From NCBI GenBank assembly GCA_964495805.1, contig CAZBWV010000037.1, positions 1 through 64,000 of the forward strand: a stretch of DNA of 64,000 nucleotides, given 5' to 3'. A program made the position numbers and the translations under genes. The notes beneath the pieces are model-generated. The model made no database searches and was not told the origin of the DNA. It saw nothing but the letters and a program-made list of their open reading frames with translations. Origin of the DNA: JALXCH01 sp964495805. GTDB taxonomy: Bacteria; Calditrichota; Calditrichia; RBG-13-44-9. Shown in pieces: positions 15,011-23,953 of the stretch. The first letter of the stretch is position 1; each line of letters starts with the position of its first letter.

Positions 15011-15034
15011 TTAATGAAGAAAGAGAGCGAACGT

Positions 15035-15493
15035 ATGAATGTCCATTATCGAAAATATTTTCTGGATTATGCGGAGAATCGTCTGTCTCCGCGTAAAAAA
15101 GCGGAAGTGGAAGAACATTTAACACACTGCCCGGTTTGCCGGAATTATTTTGAGCAGATGGGCGCTTTGTTGAATCCGGTTGCTGAGAATGAGAAACCCC
15201 GACTGGTGCTCAATGAGTGGGAGTTTACCCGCCTTCAACAACGGATTCATGAAACCGTGCCGCAAACACCGGTCAGGCGTTTTCGCTATGCCTGGCAGAT
15301 TTCTTTCTCCCTGTTGCTGTTTCTGGCCATCACTCTGGGCATCTGGATGGGCAGGGGGTTAACCGAACGCACCACACCGGTGCAAAACCGAATCATGGCT
15401 TCTGCGCAATCCCTTCAGGCGGAGACGAATTACGATATGGGATTTGATCTGGTGTGGGAAACATTGGTAGAGGAAACAGTCCATGAAGATTAA
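15035..15493 (+). CDS. Zinc-finger (zf-HC2) anti-sigma factor
   Basis: Encodes 152 residues from the ATG at 15035; an ATG at 15014 and a TTG at 15002 are also in frame. The N-terminal zinc-binding anti-sigma domain shows HLTHCPVC, that is H-x3-C-x2-C (His28, Cys32, Cys35). A single membrane span, ISFSLLLFLAITLGIWMG, lies in the last third, with a short periplasmic tail. It should hold the adjacent sigma factor at the membrane until a signal is sensed. It overlaps the next gene by 11 bases, so it is likely translated with the periplasmic sensor. Confidence 0.85.
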   Translation: MNVHYRKYFLDYAENRLSPRKKAEVEEHLTHCPVCRNYFEQMGALLNPVAENEKPRLVLNEWEFTRLQQRIHETVPQTPVRRFRYAWQISFSLLLFLAITLGIWMGRGLTERTTPVQNRIMASAQSLQAETNYDMGFDLVWETLVEETVHED

Positions 15494-16052
15494 AATTTTA
15501 GTGGGTGTACTGGTTTTTCTAATTGTGTTAAATCTGGTGACGATTGGCAGTTATGTGTATTTTCGCTGGATGGCACCTCCACCAGTACCCGATATATCGG
15601 CTATGATGCGGGAGCATTTCCGCCAGCATCATCCCCGGCTGGCACCCGAGCAAAGGCAGCGGTTACGTGATTTGCATCGAAAATTTTTAACCGAAACAGC
15701 GAACGACCGGGAAGCTATCCTGAATCTGCGACGCCAGATTTTTAACATGCTCGTGGCAGAGAAGCTGGACACCGTTCTACTTCGTCAGAAATTGGATTCT
15801 ATTAACTGGTATCGCCAGCGAATCGAAGAAAAAGGGTTGCGCATGCTCATCCTTTCCCGACATGTGCTAACTCCGCCCCAGCGCACAGAATTCTACCGCA
15901 TGCTGGAGCAATTAGCCGGTTTTATGGTGCATCGACCGTATTTCCGGGACCGCAAATATCCGTCCCGTCCGGTACCACCGGATTTGGAGGGAAAACAACC
16001 CATACCCGATAAACCATTTCGTGAACCAAAACCACAAAGGAGAATGCCATGA
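15483..16052 (+). CDS. Periplasmic heavy-metal sensor (CnrX/Spy-like)
   Basis: Encodes 189 residues with one N-terminal membrane helix (ILVGVLVFLIVLNLVTIG), so the rest faces the periplasm. The soluble part is helical and of LTXXQ/Spy type: HPRLAPEQRQRLRDLHRKFL, a long charged middle helix and a second LTPPQRTEF motif. This is the layout of CnrX-like metal sensors, which pair with an ECF sigma and a membrane anti-sigma. Here the same order is present, with the next gene a Spy-like soluble protein. Metal ligands are not obvious, although the HFRQHHPR segment is His-rich. Confidence 0.75.
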   Translation: MKIKILVGVLVFLIVLNLVTIGSYVYFRWMAPPPVPDISAMMREHFRQHHPRLAPEQRQRLRDLHRKFLTETANDREAILNLRRQIFNMLVAEKLDTVLLRQKLDSINWYRQRIEEKGLRMLILSRHVLTPPQRTEFYRMLEQLAGFMVHRPYFRDRKYPSRPVPPDLEGKQPIPDKPFREPKPQRRMP

Positions 16053-16564
16053 AACGATATCTGGCTATTTTTACCCTGCTGTTTATTTTTACCGCAGGAA
16101 TTGTTCAGGCGCAACCGCCTGCCACACCGCCACCGGGAATGCCCGGACCAGTAATGGACGAATTCCCCATGCCACCTAACATGGGTACCCGACTGGGACT
16201 CACCGAAGCGCAGATGGATCAGATTGCCAATTTACGGCTGGAGATGCAGAAAAAAGCACTCCCGATACGCAGTGAGCTGGTGAGTAAACGCAACGAACTG
16301 AAACTTCTGCTCACCGCCGATCAACCGGATATGGGTAAAATTAAAGCCAAGCTGAAAGAAATTAGTGAATTGCGTGTGCAGATGGGTACCCTATGGGCAC
16401 AACATCTGGTTAAGGTACGGGCTTTGCTGGACGACACCCAGAAGAAAAAATTCGATAGCATGATTCTCAGCGGGAAAGGAATGGGCGGTATGCCGCATCA
16501 TCGTCCCGGGCATCCTCATCCCTACGGAAAACCTCCCATGGGTAAGCGTGGAATGATGCGGTAA
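16049..16564 (+). CDS. Spy/CpxP family periplasmic protein
   Basis: Encodes 171 residues. A signal peptide (MKRYLAIFTLLFIFTAGIVQA) is cleaved before QPPATP. The mature part begins with a Pro/Met-rich segment, then a helical LTXXQ-type domain: LGLTEAQMDQIANLRLEM, KKALPIRSELVSKRNELK, LKEISELRVQMG and KVRALLDDTQKKKFDSM. The tail is rich in His, Gly and Met (MPHHRPGHPHPYGK) and looks able to bind copper or another metal. Its ATG overlaps the stop codon of the sensor gene as ATGA. Spy/CpxP proteins are chaperones or sensors of envelope stress. Confidence 0.8.
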   Translation: MKRYLAIFTLLFIFTAGIVQAQPPATPPPGMPGPVMDEFPMPPNMGTRLGLTEAQMDQIANLRLEMQKKALPIRSELVSKRNELKLLLTADQPDMGKIKAKLKEISELRVQMGTLWAQHLVKVRALLDDTQKKKFDSMILSGKGMGGMPHHRPGHPHPYGKPPMGKRGMMR

Positions 16565-16637
16565 TCGTTATGTCAGGGGTGATTTTTCTCCGGTTAGTGG
16601 ATGAGGAGAGGAAGAAATAGTTTCCCAGAATTAAAAG

Positions 16638-16695
16638 TGGGCGATAGAACGAGAGCGTCGGAAAAAAGAGAAGAAAATGCTCGTTCTATCGCCCA
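16638..16695. terminator. Perfect 16-base inverted repeat between convergent genes
   Basis: TGGGCGATAGAACGAG at 16638-16653 pairs perfectly with 16680-16695 across a 26-base A-rich loop. It lies between the end of the Spy-like gene and the end of trmJ, so it could stop transcription from both sides. It lacks a U-tract on either side, so it may work by blocking or as an mRNA end stabiliser. Confidence 0.55.
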
Positions 16696-16701
16696 TTTGG
16701 T

Positions 16702-17490
16702 TTATTCCGAATTATCGGACAGTTTTTTCTCTAACTGAGCAATGTATTCTTCGAACGAATCGAAGATTTTGTGCCACACGCGCACGTCCCGTTTTTCGGC
16801 CTGGGCACGGCCCATCAATCGGCTAAACCGCACCTGAAAATTCTCCCAGCTGTCGATCGGTTCAAAATGAACTTTTTCCAGACTGCGGCGCATGTGCTGG
16901 TAAAGTGCCTCTAATTCGCCGTGGCTGGCTAATTTCCAGCGATAGGTTTTCACATCCTCATAGGCTGCCTGAAATAACTCATAGCTGTACACCATCACCG
17001 CCTGTGCCAGATTCAAAGAAGGGTGGCGGGTATGTGCCGGGATGGTGGAAATGGCATCGCAATGAGCCAGCTCTTCGTTAGTCAGTCCCGTTTTCTCCCG
17101 ACCAAACACAATAGCCACGGGATAGTCCCGGGTAATGGGAATGATTTTCTGTGCCAGCTCTTTGGGAGTGAAGTAGGGGAGGTGAAAACCTCGTTCCCGC
17201 TGGGTGGTTCCCACCACAAAATATTTATCGTGGATGGCTTCTTCCAGCGAGTTGAATACCTCCGCATGTTTCAGAATATCCGTGGATGCATGGGCCATCC
17301 ATTGTGCTTCTTCGCTCAGGTGGTCTGCGGGATTCACCAGCACCAGATGGCGGAATCCCATGGTTTTAATTGCCCGGGCAGCGGCACCAATATTACCGGG
17401 CGTCTGTGGTTCCACCAGCACAAAATAAACCTGTTCCCGATTTATCCGCATGAGTGTCGATTTCGTGCTATCGCTCTCTTTCCGACTCAT
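16702..17490 (-). CDS. trmJ: tRNA (cytidine/uridine-2'-O-)-methyltransferase TrmJ-like
   Basis: Encodes 262 residues of the SpoU/TrmH (SPOUT) class. Motif 1 reads NIGAAARAIKTMGF, motif 2 lies at VAIVFGREKTGLTNEEL, and motif 3 contains IPAHTRHPSLNLAQAV, the knot that binds SAM. Length and the C-terminal helical extension fit TrmJ, which methylates position 32 of tRNAs. Its ATG overlaps the stop codon of hisS by four bases, so the two tRNA-related genes are translated together. The N-terminal 13 residues are charged and may be dispensable; an ATG at codon 14 is an alternative. Confidence 0.85.
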   Translation of the reverse strand: MSRKESDSTKSTLMRINREQVYFVLVEPQTPGNIGAAARAIKTMGFRHLVLVNPADHLSEEAQWMAHASTDILKHAEVFNSLEEAIHDKYFVVGTTQRERGFHLPYFTPKELAQKIIPITRDYPVAIVFGREKTGLTNEELAHCDAISTIPAHTRHPSLNLAQAVMVYSYELFQAAYEDVKTYRWKLASHGELEALYQHMRRSLEKVHFEPIDSWENFQVRFSRLMGRAQAEKRDVRVWHKIFDSFEEYIAQLEKKLSDNSE

Positions 17491-18827
17491 TGTTTTGCGT
17501 CGTTTTCGGTAAGTAGCCAGATAACCTTTTCCACCATCTCATTCAGCGAAACGCTCTGTTGTGTACCACTGCGCATATCTTTAATGGTAACCTGTTTCGC
17601 CTGCATTTCGTCCGGTCCGGCAATAAGGACCAGAGGGATGCCCTTATCGTTAGCCAGCCCGAATTGCCCGCGCAGTTTGGATTTACCGGTGTATAGATCG
17701 GTGTTGATTCCCGCCCCCCGCAGCTGGTTGGCCAGACGAATGGAGTAAGGCAGCGTGCTGGAATCGAACACAGTGACCAGTACCTGGACGGGAGTGCGCA
17801 GGTGGGCAGGAAACATGTTCAGTTCATCCATCACGGTGATGATGCGTTCCAGACCGATGCTGCTGCCTGTGGCGGGATGATCCTGTCCGGAGAACAGCCC
17901 GATGAGTTTGTCGTAACGCCCTCCACCGGTGATGCTGCCAATTCGGGGTTCCTCGACCACTGTTTCAAAAATAGGGCCGGTGTAATAATCCAATCCCCGG
18001 GCCAGGTACAGATCGAACAGGAGAAAATCCCGGGGAATTTCGTACATTTCCAGATACCCAAACAGCTCTTCGATTTCGCGTACACCTTCGCTGCCTACCT
18101 GACTTTCCCGAAGCAGTTCAGCGGTTTGCTGTAACCGCTCGGTGTTATTACCGGAGATGTTCAGGATGTTCAGAATACGTTCGGTACCTTCCGGCGAAAT
18201 ACCGCGTTTAAGCAACTCCTGGCGCACGCCCTCCAGCCCGATTTTATCCAGTTTATCGATTGCCCGGCTCACTTCGATATCAGCATCGCTTCCCGCGCCG
18301 GAGATTTCGGTGATACCGCTTAAAATTTTGCGGCTGTTTATGCGAATCGTAAACTTTTGGAAGTGTAATCGTTGCAATGCATGGTAGATCACCGCAATGA
18401 TTTCGGCATCGGCAAGCATCGACGGACTGCCTACAATATCCACGTCGCATTGATAGAATTCCCGAAAACGTCCTTTCTGGGGTTTATCGGCCCGCCACAC
18501 CGGCTGAATCTGGTAGCGTTTAAACGGTTTGGGGATTTGCGGATACATGGCCACAACCCGGGAGAGCGGAACAGTCAGGTCGTAACGTAAACCCACTTCG
18601 CGTTGTCCCCGGTCAATAAACCGATAGGTTAAACGGTCGCCCTCCTCACCATATTTGCCAGAAAGAGTTTCCCAGAGTTCCAGGGTAGGGGTTTCCAGCG
18701 GTTCAAAACCAAATTTTTCGAAGATTTCTTTGATAATGTTGATGACATAGTTGCGCTTTACCATCTGTTCGGGGAGGAAGTCACGGGTTCCTTTGTAGAT
18801 GCGCGGTTTAATTTTCGGTTTCAACAT
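17487..18827 (-). CDS. hisS: Histidyl-tRNA synthetase
   Basis: Encodes 446 residues. Class II signature blocks are present: IYKGTRDFLPEQM at the start, motif 2 around KGRFREFYQCDVDI, the histidine-binding LARGLDYYTGPIFE, GGGRYDKLI, and motif 3 SSIGLERI. The C-terminal anticodon-binding domain follows (PVQVLVTVF, LRGAGINTDLYTG). It charges tRNA-His in the cytosol. GGAGG lies shortly before the ATG. It is followed by trmJ with a four-base overlap, so both probably depend on the promoter upstream of this gene or of the small lipoprotein gene before it. Confidence 0.97.
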   Translation of the reverse strand: MLKPKIKPRIYKGTRDFLPEQMVKRNYVINIIKEIFEKFGFEPLETPTLELWETLSGKYGEEGDRLTYRFIDRGQREVGLRYDLTVPLSRVVAMYPQIPKPFKRYQIQPVWRADKPQKGRFREFYQCDVDIVGSPSMLADAEIIAVIYHALQRLHFQKFTIRINSRKILSGITEISGAGSDADIEVSRAIDKLDKIGLEGVRQELLKRGISPEGTERILNILNISGNNTERLQQTAELLRESQVGSEGVREIEELFGYLEMYEIPRDFLLFDLYLARGLDYYTGPIFETVVEEPRIGSITGGGRYDKLIGLFSGQDHPATGSSIGLERIITVMDELNMFPAHLRTPVQVLVTVFDSSTLPYSIRLANQLRGAGINTDLYTGKSKLRGQFGLANDKGIPLVLIAGPDEMQAKQVTIKDMRSGTQQSVSLNEMVEKVIWLLTENDAKQ

Positions 18828-18839
18828 CGCCTCCGTCGG

Positions 18840-19277
18840 TTAGTTGTTGATTGAAGCACCTTCGTTTATCCAGGTTCGAATGGCTTTGATTTTTTCCTGC
18901 GGGAGTTGCACGCGATTCAGGGGCATGCGCGGTGTGCCGCCGTAAGGGGCAATAAGCACCAGGTAGAGCGGACTATGATCGGCATCATTAGGAAAAACAG
19001 TCAGGCCGTGGCGCTGCCCGATGAACGTGGGACGGGTTGTCTCCAGGTCCAATCCGCTGGCCGGATTGCCGGTCTGATGACAATCTGTGGTGGCACAATC
19101 CCGTAAAAAGATGGGATAAATGTGCGCAGTAAAACTCAATCCGGAATCCGGATAATTAAACGAATCCTCCGGTGGGGGAGTGGTTTCCTTGCTGCAAGAA
19201 AAGGAGAAAAAATTTATTGTCAGGCTCAAAAAAATGAATATAATGATTCCCGAAACTGTTCCGATAATTTTATTCAT
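18840..19277 (-). CDS. Lipoprotein with a CX4CH haem-type motif
   Basis: Encodes 145 residues. A signal peptide ends in a lipobox-like FSC (SFSCSKE), so it should be a lipoprotein. The mature part carries IYPIFLRDCATTDCHQTGNP, a CX4CH variant of the haem-binding motif; this layout is seen in the planctomycete-type cytochrome C-like (PSCyt1) domains, where it is often followed by a C-terminal RxWINEGA segment, as here (IRTWINEGASI). Haem attachment is not certain because the spacing is not the usual CX2CH. AAAGGA lies before the ATG. Function unknown, possibly electron transfer or a binding domain. Confidence 0.65.
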   Translation of the reverse strand: MNKIIGTVSGIIIFIFLSLTINFFSFSCSKETTPPPEDSFNYPDSGLSFTAHIYPIFLRDCATTDCHQTGNPASGLDLETTRPTFIGQRHGLTVFPNDADHSPLYLVLIAPYGGTPRMPLNRVQLPQEKIKAIRTWINEGASINN

Positions 19278-19359
19278 CTGTTTCCTTTTTCTTTTACAAT
19301 TTTGGGTTAAAATTTAGTAAATAATGTCTTATATTTAAAGTGAATTCTGATATGATAAG

Positions 19360-20889
19360 ATGAGAACCTCCATGGCCGAATTGGAACATTCGCACAAAAA
19401 GCACAAAATTTTAGTAGTTGACGACGATCCCGCCATTCACAAGCTTATCCAGATTCAATTTACCCGGCGCAATTTTCTGGTTGCCAGCTGTCTGGACAGC
19501 GAAGAGGTGCTGGATATTATTCTGGCGGAAAAACCGGACCTGGTGCTAATGGATTTAATGATGCCCCAACTGGATGGTATCAGCGCTACCCGCCGCATTC
19601 GGAATATGGAACTGGATTCGTACCTGCCCATTATTGTGGTTACTGCCCGAAAGGAAGTGCGAGATGTGGTGGCAGCACTGGAAGCGGGGGCAGACGATTA
19701 CATTACCAAACCGTTTCAGTTCGAAGAACTGCACGCCCGTGTCCGAAGCATGTTGCGTTTAAAAAACGTGCAGGATGCATTGCTGCACCGCACCCGGGAA
19801 CTGGATGAGGCAAACCAGCAAATCCTCCGCTTAAACAAAGTGCTTTCGGAAACCAATAAACAGTTGCAGAAGAAAATTTACGATCTGCACAACCTGTTTG
19901 AAATCAGTTTTAAAGTAATGAGCGAAACCGACTTAGAGCGTCTGGTAAATCAGGCGTTGTTGCACGCGCTGGGTGTGTTTACCGCAAAAAGCGCTTTGCT
20001 GGTTCTCCAGGATGATGACGACAAAGAAGTGTTTGGGGTCAAGGCAGCCAAGGGTATTTTAAAAAAGAAGGTGGAAGAATTCCAGCTCTCCCGCCACGAT
20101 AAGTTTATTCATTATCTGGAACTCATTAAGAAACCGTTCCAGATTAGCGATGTGGTACGCGAGTTTCAGGAGATAATTCCGCTGTTAAACGACATGGAGA
20201 TTCGGGTGGTTGCCCCGTTGTTTCAGAACGAGAACATTATCGGCGCGTTGTGTCTGGGGCCTAACGTGCGGGACGAAGAATACTCTCCGGATGTGCTGGA
20301 GTTGTTAGGAATTGTAGGCAATATGCTTTCGGTGGCCATTCACAATGCCCAGAACTTCGAAAAAATCAAAGCGCTGTCCTACACAGATGGAATGACCGGC
20401 CTGCACAATTACCGCTTTTTTACCCTGCGTTTACGGGAAGAAATTGCCCGGGCGCGGCGTAATCAGATGCCGGTTTCCCTTCTCATCATGGATGTGGATT
20501 ATTTTAAGAACTACAACGATACGCTGGGACATCCCGCAGGCGACGAAGTACTCCGGCAGCTTAGTGCCATTCTGAAACATACTGTGCGAGACAACGACAT
20601 TGTAGCCAGGTATGGTGGGGAGGAGTTTGCCATCATTCTTCCTTCCACTGGCGGAAAAGGTGCCCGTGCCCTGGCCGAACGTATTCGTAGAAAAGTGGAG
20701 CAACACAAATTCCCCAACGAAGAAGTCCAGCCCGGCGGCACTCTTACCATCAGCATCGGTGGAGCCATCTACCCCGATGATGCGGTGATTATGGAGGATT
20801 TAATTGTATCGGCAGATCGTGCTCTGTACGCTGCCAAAGCGCAGGGACGCAATCGGGTGATCTTTTTCCATGAATTAGAGGAAAAATGA
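19360..20889 (+). CDS. Response regulator with GAF and GGDEF domains (diguanylate cyclase)
   Basis: Encodes 509 residues. The receiver domain spans about 15-130, with DDDP, the phospho-acceptor in LVLMDLMMPQLDG and the ITKPF lysine. A coiled coil (LDEANQQILRLNKVLSETNK) links to a GAF-like domain at about 175-325. The GGDEF domain follows from 345: MDVDYFKNYNDTLGHPAGD and the active site RYGGEEF near 419, with RDND five residues before it as the inhibitory I-site. The enzyme should make cyclic di-GMP under phosphorylation control. Start may be the ATG at 19360 or 19372. It overlaps bshA by four bases; no sensor kinase is near. Confidence 0.9.
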   Translation: MRTSMAELEHSHKKHKILVVDDDPAIHKLIQIQFTRRNFLVASCLDSEEVLDIILAEKPDLVLMDLMMPQLDGISATRRIRNMELDSYLPIIVVTARKEVRDVVAALEAGADDYITKPFQFEELHARVRSMLRLKNVQDALLHRTRELDEANQQILRLNKVLSETNKQLQKKIYDLHNLFEISFKVMSETDLERLVNQALLHALGVFTAKSALLVLQDDDDKEVFGVKAAKGILKKKVEEFQLSRHDKFIHYLELIKKPFQISDVVREFQEIIPLLNDMEIRVVAPLFQNENIIGALCLGPNVRDEEYSPDVLELLGIVGNMLSVAIHNAQNFEKIKALSYTDGMTGLHNYRFFTLRLREEIARARRNQMPVSLLIMDVDYFKNYNDTLGHPAGDEVLRQLSAILKHTVRDNDIVARYGGEEFAIILPSTGGKGARALAERIRRKVEQHKFPNEEVQPGGTLTISIGGAIYPDDAVIMEDLIVSADRALYAAKAQGRNRVIFFHELEEK

Positions 20890-22010
20890 GAATCGGAATT
20901 GCCTGCTATCCCACCTACGGAGGGAGCGGTGTGGTGGCCACGGAACTGGGCAAGAACCTGGCCCGGCTGGGACACGAAGTTCATTTTATTACCTACGCCA
21001 TGCCCTATCGGCTTAATCGATATCTGGATCGCATTTTTTACCACGAAGTCAAAGTGTTCGACTATCCGCTTTTCGAGCATTCGCCCTATTCTCTGGCTCT
21101 GGCCAGCACCATGGCAGAAGTTGCCCGGTATCAGAAGCTGGATATTATCCACGCTCACTATGCCATACCCCATGCCATTTCCGCCTATCTGGCGCGGGAG
21201 ATGATTCGGGATTATCGGCCTTTGCGGATTGTAACTACCTTGCACGGAACCGATATCACACTGGTGGGGAAGGACCCCTCTTTTCTGGAAGTAACCCGGT
21301 TCGGTATTCTCCAGAGCGATGCTGTGACGGCAGTGTCTCGATATCTTCGCGATCGCACGCTGGAAAATTTTTCGCTAAATATCGATATTCAAGTGATTTA
21401 CAATTTTGTGGAGGAACATCCCGACCAGCGGGAAAAATGCCGGGCATTACAGCAACGGATAGCTCCCAACGGGGAGAAAATTATTTCCCATCTTTCCAAT
21501 TTCCGTCCGGTGAAACGAGTGGGTGATGTGGTGGAGGTGTTCCATCGGGTGCGGCAAAAGCTTCCGGTTAAATTGATTATGATTGGTGATGGCCCGGAAC
21601 GTTCGCGAGCAGAAGCCCGGGCACGGGAATTAGGGATCGCCGAGCATGTTCACTTTTTGGGCAAGCAGGAACGGATTTTTCTGTTGCTGGCCACGTCTCA
21701 TGTATTTCTGATGCCCAGCGAACAGGAAAGTTTTGGTCTGGCCGCATTGGAAGCCATGGCCTGCGGAGTTCCCTGTGTAACCAGCGATGCCGGTGGGTTA
21801 AAAGAGCTGGTGAAACCCGGTGTGTCCGGCTATTACGCTCCGGTGGGCGATGTGGAAACCATGGCCGAACAGGTGGTGCGAATTTTAAGTGACGAAACCG
21901 CTTATAGGCATCTTTCCCGCCAGACTCGCACGTATGCTTTCGAGCGGTTCCACGTGGATAAAATCATTCCCCAATACGTGGAGTTATATCAAACCGTTCT
22001 TTCCCGATAA
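20886..22010 (+). CDS. bshA: N-acetyl-alpha-D-glucosaminyl L-malate synthase
   Basis: Encodes 374 residues, GT4 family. The start MRIGIACYPTYGGSGVVATEL is the BshA signature, followed by HEVHFITYAMPYRL and IHAHYAIPHAISAYLAREM. The C-terminal UDP-sugar half holds the typical HFLGKQERIF and EQESFGLAALEAMACG blocks. It joins UDP-GlcNAc to L-malate in the first step of bacillithiol synthesis. Its ATG overlaps the TGA of the diguanylate cyclase gene. The other bsh genes are not in the window. It is a marker of FCB and Bacillota-type thiol chemistry. Confidence 0.9.
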   Translation: MRIGIACYPTYGGSGVVATELGKNLARLGHEVHFITYAMPYRLNRYLDRIFYHEVKVFDYPLFEHSPYSLALASTMAEVARYQKLDIIHAHYAIPHAISAYLAREMIRDYRPLRIVTTLHGTDITLVGKDPSFLEVTRFGILQSDAVTAVSRYLRDRTLENFSLNIDIQVIYNFVEEHPDQREKCRALQQRIAPNGEKIISHLSNFRPVKRVGDVVEVFHRVRQKLPVKLIMIGDGPERSRAEARARELGIAEHVHFLGKQERIFLLLATSHVFLMPSEQESFGLAALEAMACGVPCVTSDAGGLKELVKPGVSGYYAPVGDVETMAEQVVRILSDETAYRHLSRQTRTYAFERFHVDKIIPQYVELYQTVLSR

Positions 22011-22123
22011 ATCCCGGAATATATCCGAAAATATTTCCATACGACCGCTTTGAAAATTTGAATTTCTGTGGAAATATGTTAAATTCCCATGAACAGATGG
22101 CAACGAGAGAAAACGGAGTGGGC

Positions 22124-23182
22124 ATGAACGATATTCAACTGATTTCGGTTTCTCTGAAACTGAGCGAAGGAAGCAATCGGGAAAATGTAAATCAGATAAC
22201 CCAGCTGGTGGACCATCGGGAAAATGTGCGCCTGTTAGATGTTCGATTTCGGGAAAAGGGAAACTACACGCTGATTAAACTGGCCGGGGTACCCGAAGAT
22301 GTGTTTGCCCTGCTGATGGAAATGGCGGAGAAAGCATTTTCACTGATTCGCTTCAATGAATATTCGGGAGATGCGGCGGTGGTGGGTATTTTCTCCCATT
22401 TAACCGTTAGTCCGGTGCGCAATATCTCCCTGGACGAGTGCGATGAACTCACCCGGGAATTTGTTCAATCGTATGCCCAACAATTCAATGCTCCGTGCTT
22501 TTTCTTCCCTCATCACATTTCGAATAGCTCCCAGGAGGAAATATTTCGCCGGGAACGGAAAACGCTTCGCGCATCTGTGGAGAAGGGGGAAATTACTGTT
22601 TCGTATGGTTCTACCGGGCGAATGGATGAAATTGGTTTTACCATGGTGCGGGTACACAAATACATTGTTTATTATTCCATTGTGCTGGAAAGTTCCAAGC
22701 TGGAAATTGCCCAGAACATTGCCGACGAACTGGGTCGCCAGGGCAGGGTGATTCTGGATAAAAACGGGTTGCCTAAAAAAGATAGGGAGGGAAATATTCT
22801 GCGAAGTAAAGGGCGTTTCGCCACGGTGGATGCGCTGGCGTACAGTTTTGGTTCCGGAGAACAAACGCAGATTATTTTTAATTTAAAGGATTACGAAAAT
22901 CCTACTGTCATTAAGTTATTTAACGCTGCCGTGGATCTGTGCCGGGAGGAGCTGATTGAAATTGTTGGTTCCCGTTTTCTGAATGCAATTCCGTTTGTGG
23001 TGGTGTCCGCGGCAGTCAGCGATGTAGGAAAAATCCAGCAGAAAAAAGCTCTGGATGTTGTCCAGCAGATTCAGTTTTTGCGGAACTATTTAAAACTGGA
23101 CGAGGTCGGGGAATTCTTACCTGAATATCATATCATCGATTTTCGATTTCTTCCATTTCCTTCACCGGACTCAGGGGCTTAG
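22124..23182 (+). CDS. Glutamate formimidoyltransferase-like protein with altered active site
   Basis: Encodes 352 residues from the ATG at 22124, with GGAG before it. The chain follows the FTCD N-terminal domain end to end: LKLSEGSNRENV (family PNFSEG), NYTLIKLAG (family NRTVxTxVG), SPVRNISLDECDELTREF (family PVR-vtxeEC), RRERKTLRAS (the R.t..iR block) and a C-terminal half with AYSFGSGEQTQIIFNLKDYENPT. The catalytic R-H-x-G-E-H-P-R-M-G block is replaced by RFNEYSGDAAVVG, so the usual His is missing. The next gene is FchA-like, so the pair copies an FTCD split in two, but this one may be inactive as an FTase. Confidence 0.7.
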   Translation: MNDIQLISVSLKLSEGSNRENVNQITQLVDHRENVRLLDVRFREKGNYTLIKLAGVPEDVFALLMEMAEKAFSLIRFNEYSGDAAVVGIFSHLTVSPVRNISLDECDELTREFVQSYAQQFNAPCFFFPHHISNSSQEEIFRRERKTLRASVEKGEITVSYGSTGRMDEIGFTMVRVHKYIVYYSIVLESSKLEIAQNIADELGRQGRVILDKNGLPKKDREGNILRSKGRFATVDALAYSFGSGEQTQIIFNLKDYENPTVIKLFNAAVDLCREELIEIVGSRFLNAIPFVVVSAAVSDVGKIQQKKALDVVQQIQFLRNYLKLDEVGEFLPEYHIIDFRFLPFPSPDSGA

Positions 23183-23329
23183 CTATTTTTTAAATCTGGC
23201 GCAAAAAAAGTTTGGAAATAGGATAAATTTTTCTTTTATTACCATTAAGTAAAGTGTAAGTCCTGAGAAATATTTCATCATTAATCGGCACTTGTTCAAT
23301 TTAAACAACTGTTGTAGGAGGATCAAAAC

Positions 23330-23953
23330 ATGCTGGCAGAAATGACGTTAAAAGATATATTAGATGAATTGTCTTCCGAAAAACCGGTACCGGGTGGTGG
23401 CACGGCTTCGGCGTTGTCGGGCGCCTTTTCTGCTGCTATGGTTGACATGGTGTGTAACCTGACCATCGGGAAGAAGCGATATGTTAAGTATGATGACGAA
23501 ATGAAGAAAGTGCGAGAAAAAGCCACCAAATTGCGTCAGGAATTTTTGCTGCTGGCGGAAAAGGATGCCGAAGTGTTTGGCGAGGTGATGAAAGCGTATC
23601 AGTTACCCAGAGAAACGGAAGAAGAAAAACAGGCGCGGAAGAATGCGGTGGAAGAGGCCACCAAACGTGCCGCACTGGTTCCCATGGATGTGTTGCGGCG
23701 ATGTGCCGTTTTAACCGAACTGAGTTTAAAAATTGCCCTGCACGGGAACGTGAACTCCATCAGCGATTCGGGTGTGGCAGCGGTACTGGCCCGGGCAGCC
23801 GCACAGGGAGCCTCTCTGAATATTTTAATTAACCTTTCCACCATTTCCGACGAAGATTTTGTAGGAAAACTGAAAACCGAACAGCAAAAAGTGCTGAAAT
23901 CCGTGGAAGACCTGACCAACGAAACTTTACAGGTGGTACAAAGTAAACTTTGA
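23330..23953 (+). CDS. Formiminotetrahydrofolate cyclodeaminase / methenyl-THF cyclohydrolase family (FchA)
   Basis: Encodes 207 residues, mostly helical, as usual. The N-terminal SSEKPVPGGGTASALSGAFSAA is the folate-binding family signature, followed by MVDMVCNLTIGKKRY and a final ARAAAQGASLNILINL block. Family members release ammonia from formimino-THF or interconvert 5,10-methenyl- and 10-formyl-THF; the latter would link to the formate-THF ligase at 8.4-10.1 kb. TAGGAGGATC lies before the ATG. It lies 147 bases after the FTCD-like gene. The exact reaction is not settled by sequence. Confidence 0.88.
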   Translation: MLAEMTLKDILDELSSEKPVPGGGTASALSGAFSAAMVDMVCNLTIGKKRYVKYDDEMKKVREKATKLRQEFLLLAEKDAEVFGEVMKAYQLPRETEEEKQARKNAVEEATKRAALVPMDVLRRCAVLTELSLKIALHGNVNSISDSGVAAVLARAAAQGASLNILINLSTISDEDFVGKLKTEQQKVLKSVEDLTNETLQVVQSKL

